The notes: a model not told the origin generated them from the letters alone. 64,000 nt of DNA from Flavobacteriaceae bacterium (GCA_009886625.1 QXZA01000004.1:38469-102468); one strand, 5' to 3'; counted from the first letter of the stretch, positions 36,412-48,701 are shown. Program-made: numbers and translations.

Positions 36412-36887
36412 ATGCACATTCGACCCATTAAAGCTTCTGACAATTCACTCCTTGCCATTGCAATTCGATCTGTATTGATTGAATTAGGTGTACCAAAAAC
36501 GGGTACCGCCTATGAAGATAAAGAACTTGATGCTATGTTTGAAGCCTACGCAGATCCAAGAGCAATTTATTACGTTCTGACTGACGGAAATAACATTTTA
36601 GGAGGTGCTGGAATTGCTCCTTTAAAAGGAGGAGAGGATAAGGTTTGTGAACTACAAAAAATGTATTTTACAGCAGCAGCTAGAGGAAAAGGACTTGGTT
36701 GTTCTATGATTCAAAAATGTCTAGATTTTGCTAGATCTTATTCTTTTGAACTGTGTTATATTGAAACCATGCCTAATATGGAAGCTGCTCAAAAATTATA
36801 TAAGAAAGTAGGTTTTGATTATATCAATCATCCCATGGGAAACACTGGCCATTGTTCTTGTCCCATATGGATGACAAAAGCATTGGC

Positions 36888-36891
<4 letters not shown>
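36412..36891 (+). CDS. GNAT family N-acetyltransferase
   Basis: Protein of 159 residues. MHIRPIKASDN begins the fold, and the acetyl-CoA loop is KMYFTAAARGKGLGCSMIQ near 83-101. It ends AQKLYKKVGFDYINHPMGNTGHCSCPIWMTK. Short GNATs with this GHCSCPIWM-type end are familiar in flavobacteria, but the substrate is unknown. The stop overlaps the prmC ATG (ATGA at 36888-36891). Upstream TAAATTTAG with a TTTG 23 bases before it may be its promoter, in the gap divergent from ribD. Confidence 0.85.
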
Positions 36892-39747
<2,856 letters not shown>

Positions 39748-39842
39748 TGATTGTTACATTTATAACATTTTTATAAAAAATAACACATTATGTTTATTTT
39801 TTATGCAACAACTAATTGTTTACCTAATATTGTACTTGTATC

Positions 39843-40373
39843 ATGGTTCGAATTTTATCTAATTATATTTTACGTTACCGACTCGAAAAGCAGTTGTACT
39901 CTTTGGCATCGTTTTCGAAAAAGAACTTAAAACAGTTTAAAACTATGATTGTTTTACTGCCTCAAGAGTACGAGGTTTACGAACAATTGTTTTTGACGTT
40001 TTCTGAAGAATTTAAAATTCCAATCCAAAATATAACATTAGTAGTATTTAGTCACAATGACTCAAAAGCAGAAAATATAATGATAACTAACAGAGTTTAT
40101 TGTTCTAGTGATGCTGTAGGTTTTTGGGGAAACATAAATCAAGATCTCACTTCGCTTTTTCAGGATGAGTTTGATTTATTGATAAACTATTTTGATGAGC
40201 AGAATTTATTACTCTCTTATATGAGTACGTTTTGTAAAGCGAAATTTCGATTAGGTTTTTCAAATGCAAATCATAAGTTGAATGATTTAGTCTTGGCCAT
40301 CAACCCTAAAGAGACCCAGTTGTTTCTTTCTAATGCTTCTAAATATCTGAAAACAATTTTAAAGAAAGTGTAA
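39843..40373 (+). CDS. Conserved hypothetical protein, DUF6913-like, upstream of dapA
   Basis: Protein of 176 residues, soluble by composition, without a signal peptide or clear catalytic motif. Segments such as FKTMIVLLPQEYEVYEQLF, DEFDLLINYFD, AKFRLGF and NDLVLAINP suggest alternating strands and helices. I associate this pattern and position with the flavobacterial family DUF6913, but with only moderate certainty. Its TAA overlaps the dapA ATG (TAATG at 40371-40375), which points to translational coupling with lysine and cell-wall synthesis. Function unknown. Confidence 0.6.
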   Translation: MVRILSNYILRYRLEKQLYSLASFSKKNLKQFKTMIVLLPQEYEVYEQLFLTFSEEFKIPIQNITLVVFSHNDSKAENIMITNRVYCSSDAVGFWGNINQDLTSLFQDEFDLLINYFDEQNLLLSYMSTFCKAKFRLGFSNANHKLNDLVLAINPKETQLFLSNASKYLKTILKKV

Positions 40374-41257
40374 TGGACTTAAAAGGAATTGGAGTTGCTA
40401 TGGTTACTCCTTTTAAAGAGAATGGGGAAATTGACTTTGGGGCAATCCCAGGAATCGTTGAAAACATTATTACAGGTAGAGCAGATTATCTTGTTGTATT
40501 AGGAACTACTGCAGAAGTAACTTCACTAACTGATTCGGAGAAGAAAGCACTTATTAAAGAAGTAGTTTTCGCCAATCAAAATAAAATTCCTTTAGTCATT
40601 GGCATTGGTGGGAATAATACTGCAAAAGTGATTGCTGAAATTCAATCTACAGATCTAAGTCCTTTTCAAGCGATATTATCTGTCTCTCCTTATTATAATA
40701 AGCCTACTCAGGAAGGAATTTTCCAGCATTTCAAACATGTTGCAGAGGCCAGTCCGTTACCAATTATTGTATATAATGTCCCTTCTAGAACTGGAAGTAA
40801 CGTAGAGCCCACTACTTTTATTTGTTTGTCTGAAGAAGTTGAGAATATAATTGCGATCAAAGATGCGAGTGGCAGTATGGATCAAGCCCAACAAATGTTA
40901 AAAGATTGTGCTCCTCATATTCAAGTAATTTCAGGAGACGACGCACTTACCTTGCCAATGTTATTGGCTGGAGCAGTTGGAACAATATCTGTATTAGGTA
41001 ACGCGCTTCCCGTGCCCCTAAAAGAAATGATGCATTATGTGGAGTCAGGAGATTTGAAAAAAGCTTACGGATTACATTATCAATTACTTGACGTAATTAA
41101 CCTTATTTTTGAAGAAGGTAATCCAGTGGGAATCAAAGCGCTCTTACAGTCAATGGGATTGTGCTCTAAAGTAGTTAGACTTCCTCTAGTTGAAGCTACT
41201 TCAGAACTTCACGAACGTCTTCAAAAGTTTTTAGAGGCCTCCTTACATAGCCTTTAA
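40373..41257 (+). CDS. dapA: 4-hydroxy-tetrahydrodipicolinate synthase DapA
   Basis: Condenses pyruvate with aspartate semialdehyde, the first step specific to diaminopimelate and lysine. It has 294 residues and a TIM barrel. Visible are VMVTPF-type GVAMVTPFK near 8, LGTTAEVTSLTDSEK near 44, the catalytic tyrosine in IIVYNVPSRTG near 135 and the Schiff-base lysine in IAIKDASGSM near 164. It is coupled to the preceding unknown gene and is followed by a 75-base gap to bamD. Confidence 0.97.
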   Translation: MDLKGIGVAMVTPFKENGEIDFGAIPGIVENIITGRADYLVVLGTTAEVTSLTDSEKKALIKEVVFANQNKIPLVIGIGGNNTAKVIAEIQSTDLSPFQAILSVSPYYNKPTQEGIFQHFKHVAEASPLPIIVYNVPSRTGSNVEPTTFICLSEEVENIIAIKDASGSMDQAQQMLKDCAPHIQVISGDDALTLPMLLAGAVGTISVLGNALPVPLKEMMHYVESGDLKKAYGLHYQLLDVINLIFEEGNPVGIKALLQSMGLCSKVVRLPLVEATSELHERLQKFLEASLHSL

Positions 41258-41320
41258 TCGTCAATCTAATACTTTAACATTGTCTTTGGAATAATTATTT
41301 CCAATGTCATCGAGATTTAG

Positions 41321-41328
41321 TACTTTCG
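41321..41328 (+). promoter_or_regulatory. Possible -7 box of bamD, abutting its start codon
   Basis: TACTTTCG (one change from TAnnTTTG) lies 4 bases before the bamD ATG at 41333. If used, transcription would begin at or next to the A of the ATG. No TTG is found at the -33 distance. Confidence 0.3.
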
Positions 41329-41332
41329 CAGG

Positions 41333-42160
41333 ATGAATTTAAAACCGCTTTCAATCTTGATAATAATGATGTTGATCTCAACATTCATTTCTTGTAATGA
41401 GTATCAGAAGCTATTGAATAGTGACGATACTTCTGAAAAATATAAGCAAGCAGAAGTATATTACAATAGCGGTGAATACCGCAAGGCTAACCGTTTATTG
41501 GATCAGATTATTTCAAAGTACAGGGGAAAACCTCAGGCTCAGCGTATTATCTTCTTTTTTGCGGATTCTTATTTTCAAACAAAGAGTTACTATCTAGCAG
41601 CTTACCAATACGAGAGTTTTATAAAGTCCTACCCCAAGAGTGACAGAATTCAAGAAGCTACTTTCAAGGCTGCTAAAAGTTATTATTTTTCTTCACCAAA
41701 GTATAGTTTAGATCAAGAGGATACGTATACTGCCATCGAAAAACTTCAGGTGTTTATCAACTTATACCCCAATTCAGAGTACATTTCTGAAGCAAATCAA
41801 ATGATATCAGAATTGCAGGAAAAGTTGGAGCAAAAAGATTTTGAAATTGCCAAACAATATTTCACCATCAGAGATTATCGTTCTGCAATCAAAGCCAGTG
41901 AAAACTTTATTGCTGGTTATCCAGGGACAAAGTTTAGAGAAGCGGCTTTATACAATAAGTTCAAAGCTTCCTACGAAATTGCGGTCAATAGTGTTTTTTC
42001 AAAAAAAATGGATCGTTTGGTGGAATTACAACAACAATACGATGTTATTTTACGTTATTACCCAGAGACTTTGTTTTTCGAAGAATTGGAGAATAAAATG
42101 ACCACGGTAAAAAAAGAATTAGAAAAGTTAAAAAAGACCATTAAAACCCTCTCAAAATAA
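41333..42160 (+). CDS. bamD: Outer membrane protein assembly factor BamD (lipoprotein)
   Basis: Lipoprotein of the BAM complex that inserts beta-barrels. It has 275 residues with the lipobox LISTFISC, the lipidated cysteine being residue 21. The rest consists of TPR-like helical pairs (YKQAEVYYNSGEYRKANRLLDQII, then YYLAAYQYESFIKSYPKS and more). It is first in the order bamD-rpoZ-coaBC-PorD-like-recN, with only 4 bases before rpoZ. Confidence 0.93.
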   Translation: MNLKPLSILIIMMLISTFISCNEYQKLLNSDDTSEKYKQAEVYYNSGEYRKANRLLDQIISKYRGKPQAQRIIFFFADSYFQTKSYYLAAYQYESFIKSYPKSDRIQEATFKAAKSYYFSSPKYSLDQEDTYTAIEKLQVFINLYPNSEYISEANQMISELQEKLEQKDFEIAKQYFTIRDYRSAIKASENFIAGYPGTKFREAALYNKFKASYEIAVNSVFSKKMDRLVELQQQYDVILRYYPETLFFEELENKMTTVKKELEKLKKTIKTLSK

Positions 42161-42164
42161 AATT

Positions 42165-42494
42165 ATGACAAAGTATAGAGAATCAAATGCTGCCTTAAAT
42201 TCAAAGACCTACGATCGAAATAAACTTGAAGCACCGACAGAAAATATATACGAAGCTTTAGCAATTATTGCCAAACGTTCTATTCAAATCAATTTGGATA
42301 TTAAAAAGGAATTGCACGAAAAGTTGGAAGAATTCGCAACTCACAATGATAGTTTAGAAGAAATCTTTGAAAACAAAGAGCAGATAGAGGTCTCTCGTTT
42401 TTATGAGCGTTTACCTAAACCGCATGCATTAGCAGTGGAGGAGTGGTTGAATGAAAAGATTTACCACCGTAACACAGAAGAACCCAATAGCTAA
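42165..42494 (+). CDS. rpoZ: RNA polymerase omega subunit (RpoZ)
   Basis: Protein of 109 residues. The core KLEAPTENIYEALAIIAKRSIQIN near 20-43 is the omega motif (YEAxxIxAKRxxQI). The acidic stretch that follows and the tail KPHALAVEEWL are typical of the Bacteroidota version. It stabilises the beta' subunit. Its place between bamD and coaBC is conserved in this family. Confidence 0.92.
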   Translation: MTKYRESNAALNSKTYDRNKLEAPTENIYEALAIIAKRSIQINLDIKKELHEKLEEFATHNDSLEEIFENKEQIEVSRFYERLPKPHALAVEEWLNEKIYHRNTEEPNS

Positions 42495-42496
42495 CC

Positions 42497-43705
42497 ATGA
42501 GTTTGTTGAGCGGTAAAAAGATTTTACTCGGAATTTCGGGAGGAATTGCCGCTTATAAAACTCCTTTGTTAGTTCGCGAATTGGTTAAAAACGGTGCTGA
42601 AGTAAAAGTTGTTATGACGCCTTCGGCTAAAGACTTTGTTACGCCATTAACCATAGCGACTTTATCAAAAAACCCTGTCCTTTCTACTTTTACCGCTACA
42701 GATCAAGATAATCCACTGTGGAACGATCATGTTGAATTAGGCCTTTGGGCTGATGCCTTTCTTGTTGCTCCAGCCACTTCCAATACCCTCTCTGCAATGG
42801 CGCAGGGACGTTGTAACAACCTACTCCTTGCGGTTTACCTTTCAGCTAAATGTCCTGTTTTTATTGCTCCAGCAATGGATTTAGATATGTTTGCTCATCC
42901 TTCCAATCAAAAGAACATGGAGACTTTAACTTCCTATGGAAACAAAGTGTTGCCTGTGGGTGAAGGTTTTTTAGCAAGTGGACTAGAAGGAAAAGGACGC
43001 ATGTTGGAACCCGAAACGATTGTCACCCACTTAATTGACTTTTTCAACCCTAATTTGCCATTAAAGAATAAAAAAATATTAATCACTGCGGGCCCTACTT
43101 ATGAGGCAATTGATCCTGTACGTTTTATAGGAAATCATGCTTCTGGAAAAATGGGATTTGCATTGGCTGAAGTTGCAGCCCAATTAGGAGCAGAAGTCAC
43201 ACTAATATCCGGCCCTACCTCAGAAAAAATAGAATATCCAACAATTAAAGTTGAAAAAGTCGTTAGCGCCAAAGCGATGTTTGAAGCAGTAAAAAACAGC
43301 TATTCTCAAGCAGATATCGCTATAGCTGCAGCAGCTGTAGCCGACTACAAGCCTGAGGTTGAAGCTGAACAAAAGATTAAAAAGAAAACTGATCAAGTCA
43401 CTCTTAATTTGGTTCCCACCCAAGATATACTTGCGTATATGGGTGCTAACAAGAAAAAACAATATCTACTGGGTTTTGCTCTTGAAACAGAAAATGAATT
43501 GGATAACGCCAAAGGGAAACTTGAAAGAAAGAATCTAGATGGTATCGTATTAAATTCTCTCCAAGATTCAGGAGCTGGATTTTCTGTTTCGACCAATAAA
43601 ATTACTTTTATACACGCAGACAAAAGCATTCAAACTTTTCCACTCCAATCAAAATATGCATGCGCCCAAGCTATTTTCGATCAAATCTTACCTCATGATA
43701 CGTAA
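42497..43705 (+). CDS. coaBC: Bifunctional phosphopantothenoylcysteine decarboxylase/synthetase CoaBC
   Basis: Second and third steps from phosphopantothenate to phosphopantetheine, 402 residues. The N-terminal flavoprotein decarboxylase starts with KKILLGISGGIAAYKTP near 7 and has the CoaC motifs (PAMDLDMFAHPS near 131). The synthetase begins near 190 (KKILITAGPTYEAIDPVRFIGN) with HASGKMG. It overlaps the next gene by 11 bases. With panB and coaE in the same window, three CoA-pathway genes are seen, in separate units. Confidence 0.97.
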   Translation: MSLLSGKKILLGISGGIAAYKTPLLVRELVKNGAEVKVVMTPSAKDFVTPLTIATLSKNPVLSTFTATDQDNPLWNDHVELGLWADAFLVAPATSNTLSAMAQGRCNNLLLAVYLSAKCPVFIAPAMDLDMFAHPSNQKNMETLTSYGNKVLPVGEGFLASGLEGKGRMLEPETIVTHLIDFFNPNLPLKNKKILITAGPTYEAIDPVRFIGNHASGKMGFALAEVAAQLGAEVTLISGPTSEKIEYPTIKVEKVVSAKAMFEAVKNSYSQADIAIAAAAVADYKPEVEAEQKIKKKTDQVTLNLVPTQDILAYMGANKKKQYLLGFALETENELDNAKGKLERKNLDGIVLNSLQDSGAGFSVSTNKITFIHADKSIQTFPLQSKYACAQAIFDQILPHDT

Positions 43706-44585
43706 CTTATTAATTCTGTCTTTATTTTTTTCCATTGGAACATCCCATGCACAAGAGCTCAATGCTCAGGTTATTGTGAATTCTGATTTGGTTAATCAAA
43801 CAAATCAACAAGTATTCAAAACTCTTGAACGTTCTATAAACGAGCTTATAAATACTCAGGTTTGGACCGGAGAGTCATACTTGAATCAGGAAAAAATTAC
43901 TTGTTCATTTGTATTCAACCTAACACGCTACAATAATGGTCAATTTGAAGCAACACTTCAAGTTCAGTCCCAACGCCCTGTTTTTGACACCAATTATGAT
44001 AGTCCCATTTTAAATTTTTTGGACAAAGACATTGTCTTTTCATATCAAGAATTTGAGCCCCTTTTTTTCAATCAATCTAGTTTTGAGTCCAATTTGATTT
44101 CATTGATTAGTTATTACGCATATATAATCATTGGAATGGATGCAGATAGTTTTTCTCAAAAAGGCGGAACACCATTTTACGAAAGTGCTTTGCAAGTTGT
44201 TAATTTAGCTCAAACTTCTTCTGGGAAAGGATGGAAACCTTCAGATGGAACTCGAAATCGATTTTGGTTAATTGATGCTTTGCGATCCAATACGTTCCGA
44301 GAATTTAGACAAACCTTGTATGATTATCATCGTAAAGGATTGGATACCATGACAGAAAATCCTTTAGAAGGAAAAAAAAGCCTTATGAGTGCACTCAATC
44401 AACTGGAACCCTTAAATAAAAGAAGACCCAATAACTTTCTAATTCAAATGTTTTTTGATGCTAAGGTTGAAGAGATTGTTAATCTTTTTCAAGAAGGCCC
44501 AAAAGTTGATTTTAAAGAAACAGAAGAAATTTTAAAAAAAATAGCTCCTTTTTTCGGTGCAAGATGGAAACAAATCAAGGCTTAA
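43695..44585 (+). CDS. DUF4835 / PorD-like secreted protein
   Basis: Protein of 296 residues starting MIRNLLILSLFFSIGTSHAQ, a signal peptide cut after AQ. Start 43695 is chosen because it begins the signal peptide; longer reading frames run into coaBC. Segments LNAQVIVNSDLVNQTNQQVFKTLE, FNLTRYNNGQFEATLQVQS and ISYYAYIIIGMDADSFSQKGG are typical of the family annotated DUF4835, called PorD of the type IX secretion system by some annotators. Its biochemical role is unknown. It lies between coaBC and recN. Confidence 0.82.
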   Translation: MIRNLLILSLFFSIGTSHAQELNAQVIVNSDLVNQTNQQVFKTLERSINELINTQVWTGESYLNQEKITCSFVFNLTRYNNGQFEATLQVQSQRPVFDTNYDSPILNFLDKDIVFSYQEFEPLFFNQSSFESNLISLISYYAYIIIGMDADSFSQKGGTPFYESALQVVNLAQTSSGKGWKPSDGTRNRFWLIDALRSNTFREFRQTLYDYHRKGLDTMTENPLEGKKSLMSALNQLEPLNKRRPNNFLIQMFFDAKVEEIVNLFQEGPKVDFKETEEILKKIAPFFGARWKQIKA

Positions 44586-44637
44586 TTTTTTAGAATATCC
44601 GTATCTTTCCATCAAATTATTAACCAACAAAATTGCC

Positions 44638-46290
44638 TTGTTAACGCATCTACAAATACAAAACTTTGCTCTTATTGAACATTTAGAGGTCACTTTTTTA
44701 GAGGGAATGACATGTATTACAGGGGAAACAGGGGCAGGAAAATCAATTCTATTGGGTGGACTTTCTCTTGTTTTGGGTAAACGTGCGGAGATGTCCAGTT
44801 TATTAGATCCAACTAAAAAATGTATTGTAGAGGCTACCTTTGATTTGAGGACATATGAATTAGAGTCACTGTTCGAATCCCTCGACCTTGATTATGAAGA
44901 AGAAACATTTTTACGTCGTGAAATTCTTCCACAGGGAAAGTCTAGAGCATTTATCAACGACAGTCCAGTCTCTCTCACTATTCTTCAGCAAATCGGCAAT
45001 AGACTTATTGATATCCACTCTCAGAATGATACCCAGTCATTACTTGAAAATGAACGTCAATTTGAGGTTTTAGATGCTTTGGGTAAAAATAATTTGCATT
45101 TAGAAAAGTATTCAGAGCTACTAAATTTTTTTAAGGAAACCTCTGAAGAATATAGGTATTGGTTAAATCAAAAAAATCAATCCCAAGACGCACTTGAATT
45201 AAAGCAGTTTTTGTTTGATGAATTGGATTCGGTAGTATTAAATCCGAATATTTTTTCGGAAATGGAATCGAAAATCGATTCGCTTTCTCATGTAGAATAT
45301 TTGCAATCTAATTTGGCAGAATGTATTCAGTTATTTGAAAATGAAACTACAGGGGTATTTGATCAAATATTGCGATTGAATGTGCTTAGTCAAGGGTTGA
45401 CTCAAAAATCAAGTCAGTTTTCTTCTTTAAGTGAACGCATGAAGGGACTTGCAGTTGAATCAGAAGATTTGTTGGATGAATGCAAACGTCTTCTCGAAAC
45501 GTTAGAGGTTAATCCAAAAGAGTTGGAGCAATTACAGAGCGAGTTAGATCTTATTAATACCTTATTTCAAAAACATAAAGTAATGACTATAGAGGAGTTA
45601 GTAGAAGTAAAAAATACTTTAGAGAAAGAACTTCAGGCTACCATGGATATAGACAGTACCTTAGAGACGCTTTCGAATAAAATAAGTAAGATTGAAGATG
45701 AACTAAAAAAAATTGCTCAATTACTCTCTAAAAACAGAAAGCAAGCGGCTACTGTTATTGAAATAGAATTAAAAAGTTTAGTAGGGAAAATGGGGATGCT
45801 TGATGCTATTTTTAAAATTGAGTTTCTTTCCTCTGATCGCTTTTTAGCAAATGGAACCGATATAATTTCATTTCAATTTAGTCCAAACAAAGGAAGCCAA
45901 TTTAATTTATTGAAAAAAGTAGCCTCAGGAGGGGAATTATCTCGGATTATGTTGGGGATCAAATCTATTTTATCACGGTACAAAAAATTGCCTACCCTTA
46001 TTTTTGATGAGATTGATACGGGAGTATCTGGTAAAATATCAGATAGTGTAGCCGACCTTATGATTGCGCTATCAAACCAGCTTCAGGTACTTACCATAAC
46101 TCATTTACCACAAGTTGCAGCAAAAGGGAATCATCACTTTAAAGTGCAAAAAGTAAATGAAAACGGACAAACACGTTCTCAACTTATCTCCTTAGGATCA
46201 GAAGCGCGCATTGAGGAAATTGCAATGATGTTGTCTGGAAATCAAATAACGCCAACTGCTATTGCACACGCAAAACAATTAATGAATTAA
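44638..46290 (+). CDS. recN: DNA repair protein RecN
   Basis: SMC-like ATPase in double-strand break repair. The TTG at 44638 is chosen as start because it yields MLTHLQIQNFALIEHLEV, the family N-terminus; the frame runs open further upstream. This gives 550 residues. Walker A GETGAGKSILLGG is near 31. A long coiled coil fills about 150-400. The signature GGELSRIMLGI and Walker B PTLIFDEIDTGVSG lie near 435-465. TATCTTTCC about 40 bases upstream may be a promoter box. No LexA-type box was recognised. Confidence 0.94.
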   Translation: MLTHLQIQNFALIEHLEVTFLEGMTCITGETGAGKSILLGGLSLVLGKRAEMSSLLDPTKKCIVEATFDLRTYELESLFESLDLDYEEETFLRREILPQGKSRAFINDSPVSLTILQQIGNRLIDIHSQNDTQSLLENERQFEVLDALGKNNLHLEKYSELLNFFKETSEEYRYWLNQKNQSQDALELKQFLFDELDSVVLNPNIFSEMESKIDSLSHVEYLQSNLAECIQLFENETTGVFDQILRLNVLSQGLTQKSSQFSSLSERMKGLAVESEDLLDECKRLLETLEVNPKELEQLQSELDLINTLFQKHKVMTIEELVEVKNTLEKELQATMDIDSTLETLSNKISKIEDELKKIAQLLSKNRKQAATVIEIELKSLVGKMGMLDAIFKIEFLSSDRFLANGTDIISFQFSPNKGSQFNLLKKVASGGELSRIMLGIKSILSRYKKLPTLIFDEIDTGVSGKISDSVADLMIALSNQLQVLTITHLPQVAAKGNHHFKVQKVNENGQTRSQLISLGSEARIEEIAMMLSGNQITPTAIAHAKQLMN

Positions 46291-46293
46291 ATG

Positions 46294-46301
46294 TATCTTT
46301 G
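46294..46301 (+). promoter_or_regulatory. Possible -7 box of fabI
   Basis: TATCTTTG fits TAnnTTTG exactly and lies 17 bases before the fabI ATG, just after the recN stop. The -33 element is not clear. Confidence 0.4.
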
Positions 46302-46318
46302 AACACAAAATTTAACAG

Positions 46319-47125
46319 ATGACACACAAAATTTTAGAAGGGAAAAAAGGAATTATTTTTGGTGCTTTAGATGATCAATCTATCGCTTGGAAAACAGCTG
46401 AGTCAGTTGCCGATGCTGGAGGTACTTTTGTCCTTACCAACGCTCCCGTTGCACTCCGTATGGGAACAATCAATACATTGGCAGAAAAAACAGGATCTAA
46501 GGTAATTGCTGCTGATGCAACAAACATAGAAGATCTAAATGCTTTAATTGATGAGGCACAAGAAACTCTTGGCGGGAAACTCGATTTTGTACTCCACTCA
46601 ATAGGAATGTCAGTAAATGTTCGAAAAGGGAAACACTATACCGATTTAAACCACGATTGGATGGCAAAGGGATGGGATGTTTCTGCAGTCTCTTTTCACA
46701 AATTAATGCAATGTCTTTACAAAAAAGATGCAATGAATCCATGGGGGAGTATCGTGGCTCTTTCATACATCGCGGCACAGCGTACTTTTCCAAATTACAA
46801 CGATATGGCTGATAACAAAGCGTATTTGGAATCCATAGCACGTAGTTTCGGTTATTTCTTTGGAAAAGATAAGAAAGTTCGTGTGAATACCATTTCTCAG
46901 TCTCCTACATTAACAACAGCAGGAAAAGGAGTTGAAGGATTGGACGGTTTTCTTAAGTATGCTGAGAAAATGTCCCCATTAGGTAATGCAACTGCAAAAG
47001 AGTGCGCAGATTATACGGTTTCTTTATTCTCAGACTATACACGTAAAATTACTCTACAGAATTTATTTCATGATGGAGGTTTCTCAAATGTTGGGGTAAG
47101 TCAAGATATTATTGACGCACTATAA
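46319..47125 (+). CDS. fabI: Enoyl-[acyl-carrier-protein] reductase FabI
   Basis: NADH-dependent reductase of the last step of fatty-acid elongation, 268 residues, SDR fold. GKKGIIFGALDDQSIAW near 9-25 is the FabI nucleotide site, and LDFVLHSIGMS near 87 is also typical. In the segment SYIAAQRTFPNYNDMADNKAYLES (about 142-165), Y156 and K163 of the Tyr-x6-Lys pair belong to the catalytic site. RVNTISQSPTLTTAG follows. Bacteroidota FabI has this same QRTFP variant in my experience, so it is not a defect. Confidence 0.95.
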   Translation: MTHKILEGKKGIIFGALDDQSIAWKTAESVADAGGTFVLTNAPVALRMGTINTLAEKTGSKVIAADATNIEDLNALIDEAQETLGGKLDFVLHSIGMSVNVRKGKHYTDLNHDWMAKGWDVSAVSFHKLMQCLYKKDAMNPWGSIVALSYIAAQRTFPNYNDMADNKAYLESIARSFGYFFGKDKKVRVNTISQSPTLTTAGKGVEGLDGFLKYAEKMSPLGNATAKECADYTVSLFSDYTRKITLQNLFHDGGFSNVGVSQDIIDAL

Positions 47126-47157
47126 CTGTTTGATGCCTTTAGTTTGAATCAAGCATT

Positions 47158-48120
47158 ATGCAATCAAAAACAAAACGTTTTGAAACGATTTTAGAACGAT
47201 TTCCATCTCAAGGACGTTTTCGTTTTTTTTTGCTGTTTGTTCTTCTTTCTTTAAGTTTCTGGGTGAGTACTAAATTATCTAACACTTACCAGGTTGAGCA
47301 AGATTTTTCAGTAGTTTGGAGTACTATCCCAAAGGGTATCATCTTGAATGAAGATAAAGCAAAGATAAATTTGTCCATTACTGCAAGTGGTATTGAAATC
47401 TTATGGTATCGTTTGTTTAAAAATGCCCTTCAGTTGGAATTAAGAGAATCAGATTTTACAACAGGAATGGCTTTGATTTCTATTGAAAGACAACGTTTTA
47501 CTATTCGTCAACATTTATTTGATAATACTCAGTTAAATGTAATCAATACAGAAAAAATACAACTTGAATTTAATAGATTGTCCGCTAGGAAAGTTAAAGT
47601 TTTTCCAAGAACATTTATTAAAATGAGACCAGGATATCTTTATGACAACGAGGCTATTAGTATTCCTGACAGTATTTGGGTTAGAGGTTCAAAGGCTGTT
47701 TTAGACACCCTTAATCAAATTTTTACTACTTCTTTAGAACTAGTAGATGCTCACCAAGACTTTAGCAAGAAAGTGAAGCTAAAGCCGATTCAATTCCTTG
47801 AATTTGATATGGATTCTGTTCAAATTGAACAGAAGATTTCACGGTATTCTGAAAAAGAATTTTCTCTGCCTGTGACACTAATAAACTTACCAAAAGACAT
47901 AAGAGTAAAGTTATTTCCTCCAAATGTGACCCTCAAAGCCATACTTCCATTAGCTATTTTTAATGGTATTAAGGCTTCCGATTTTAGCTTAGTCGTCGAT
48001 TATACGAATATTAATAATAATCAAAGTAGGGAACTCCCTTTGCAATTAATCAAGCAACCTAATCAAGTGAAAAATGTAATTTGGGAACCAAAGAGTGTTA
48101 ACTATTTGATACGAAAATGA
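47158..48120 (+). CDS. YbbR-like (CdaR family) membrane-anchored protein
   Basis: Protein of 320 residues with one N-terminal membrane helix (RFFLLFVLLSLSFWVSTKLSN, about 21-41) and an extracytoplasmic region of tandem YbbR-like beta domains. In Firmicutes the CdaR protein of this family binds and modulates the c-di-AMP cyclase CdaA. A cyclase gene lies about 8 kb away (55168-55956), so a partnership is possible but not shown. Its stop overlaps the coaE ATG (ATGA at 48117-48120). Confidence 0.82.
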   Translation: MQSKTKRFETILERFPSQGRFRFFLLFVLLSLSFWVSTKLSNTYQVEQDFSVVWSTIPKGIILNEDKAKINLSITASGIEILWYRLFKNALQLELRESDFTTGMALISIERQRFTIRQHLFDNTQLNVINTEKIQLEFNRLSARKVKVFPRTFIKMRPGYLYDNEAISIPDSIWVRGSKAVLDTLNQIFTTSLELVDAHQDFSKKVKLKPIQFLEFDMDSVQIEQKISRYSEKEFSLPVTLINLPKDIRVKLFPPNVTLKAILPLAIFNGIKASDFSLVVDYTNINNNQSRELPLQLIKQPNQVKNVIWEPKSVNYLIRK

Positions 48121-48701
48121 AAGTTATAGGTTTAACCGGTGGAATTGGGAGTGGTAAAAGTACTATCAGAGAATGGTTCTCTTCTCAGGGAGTTCCCTGT
48201 TTTGACTCAGACACTGTTGGAAAAGAGTTGCTGAATTCATCATTAAAAAAGAAAATTATCCAAGATTTTGGTTCTCATTTTTATTTTAAGGAAGGAAAAT
48301 TAGATCGAGCTAGACTTGCTGCCCATGTTTTTAGTGATTCAGAAGTATTAAAAAAACTGAATTCTATAGTTCATCCCGCTGTGGCTGAATCTTTTGAGGC
48401 CTTTAAAATAAAACATTCAACAGCCCCATTTGTTATAAAAGAAGCTGCTATTTTATTTGAATCGGGAGGCTACAAAGAGTGTGACGAGATAATTTTAGTT
48501 TGCGCCCCTTTGGCACTAAGGATACAGCGATTAATTGATCGTGATCAAAGTACTGAATCGCAATTAAGAGCTAGAATGGAACACCAATGGCTAGATGATG
48601 AAAAAGAAAAGCTTTCTGACTATGTCATCCAAAATGAATACCTTGATGTAGCAAAAGAAGAAGCAAAGAAAATTTTGAAGCTGCTAAAAAATAAAGGCTA
48701 A
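48117..48701 (+). CDS. coaE: Dephospho-CoA kinase CoaE
   Basis: Last step of coenzyme A synthesis, 194 residues. P-loop GLTGGIGSGKSTI at 5-17, the CoA-site segment FDSDTVGKELL near 29, and LDRARLAAHVFSD near 61 are clear. The lid region holds RLIDRDQSTESQLRARME near 141. It is coupled to the YbbR gene by an ATGA overlap and is the last gene before the two-component pair. Confidence 0.96.
   Translation: MKVIGLTGGIGSGKSTIREWFSSQGVPCFDSDTVGKELLNSSLKKKIIQDFGSHFYFKEGKLDRARLAAHVFSDSEVLKKLNSIVHPAVAESFEAFKIKHSTAPFVIKEAAILFESGGYKECDEIILVCAPLALRIQRLIDRDQSTESQLRARMEHQWLDDEKEKLSDYVIQNEYLDVAKEEAKKILKLLKNKG

Noticed and set aside
46736..46815. Loss of the catalytic motif in FabI (QRTFP instead of a more familiar segment)
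   Set aside because: The Tyr-x6-Lys pair is present downstream (NYNDMADNK) and the variant is, as far as I recall, normal for Bacteroidota FabI.
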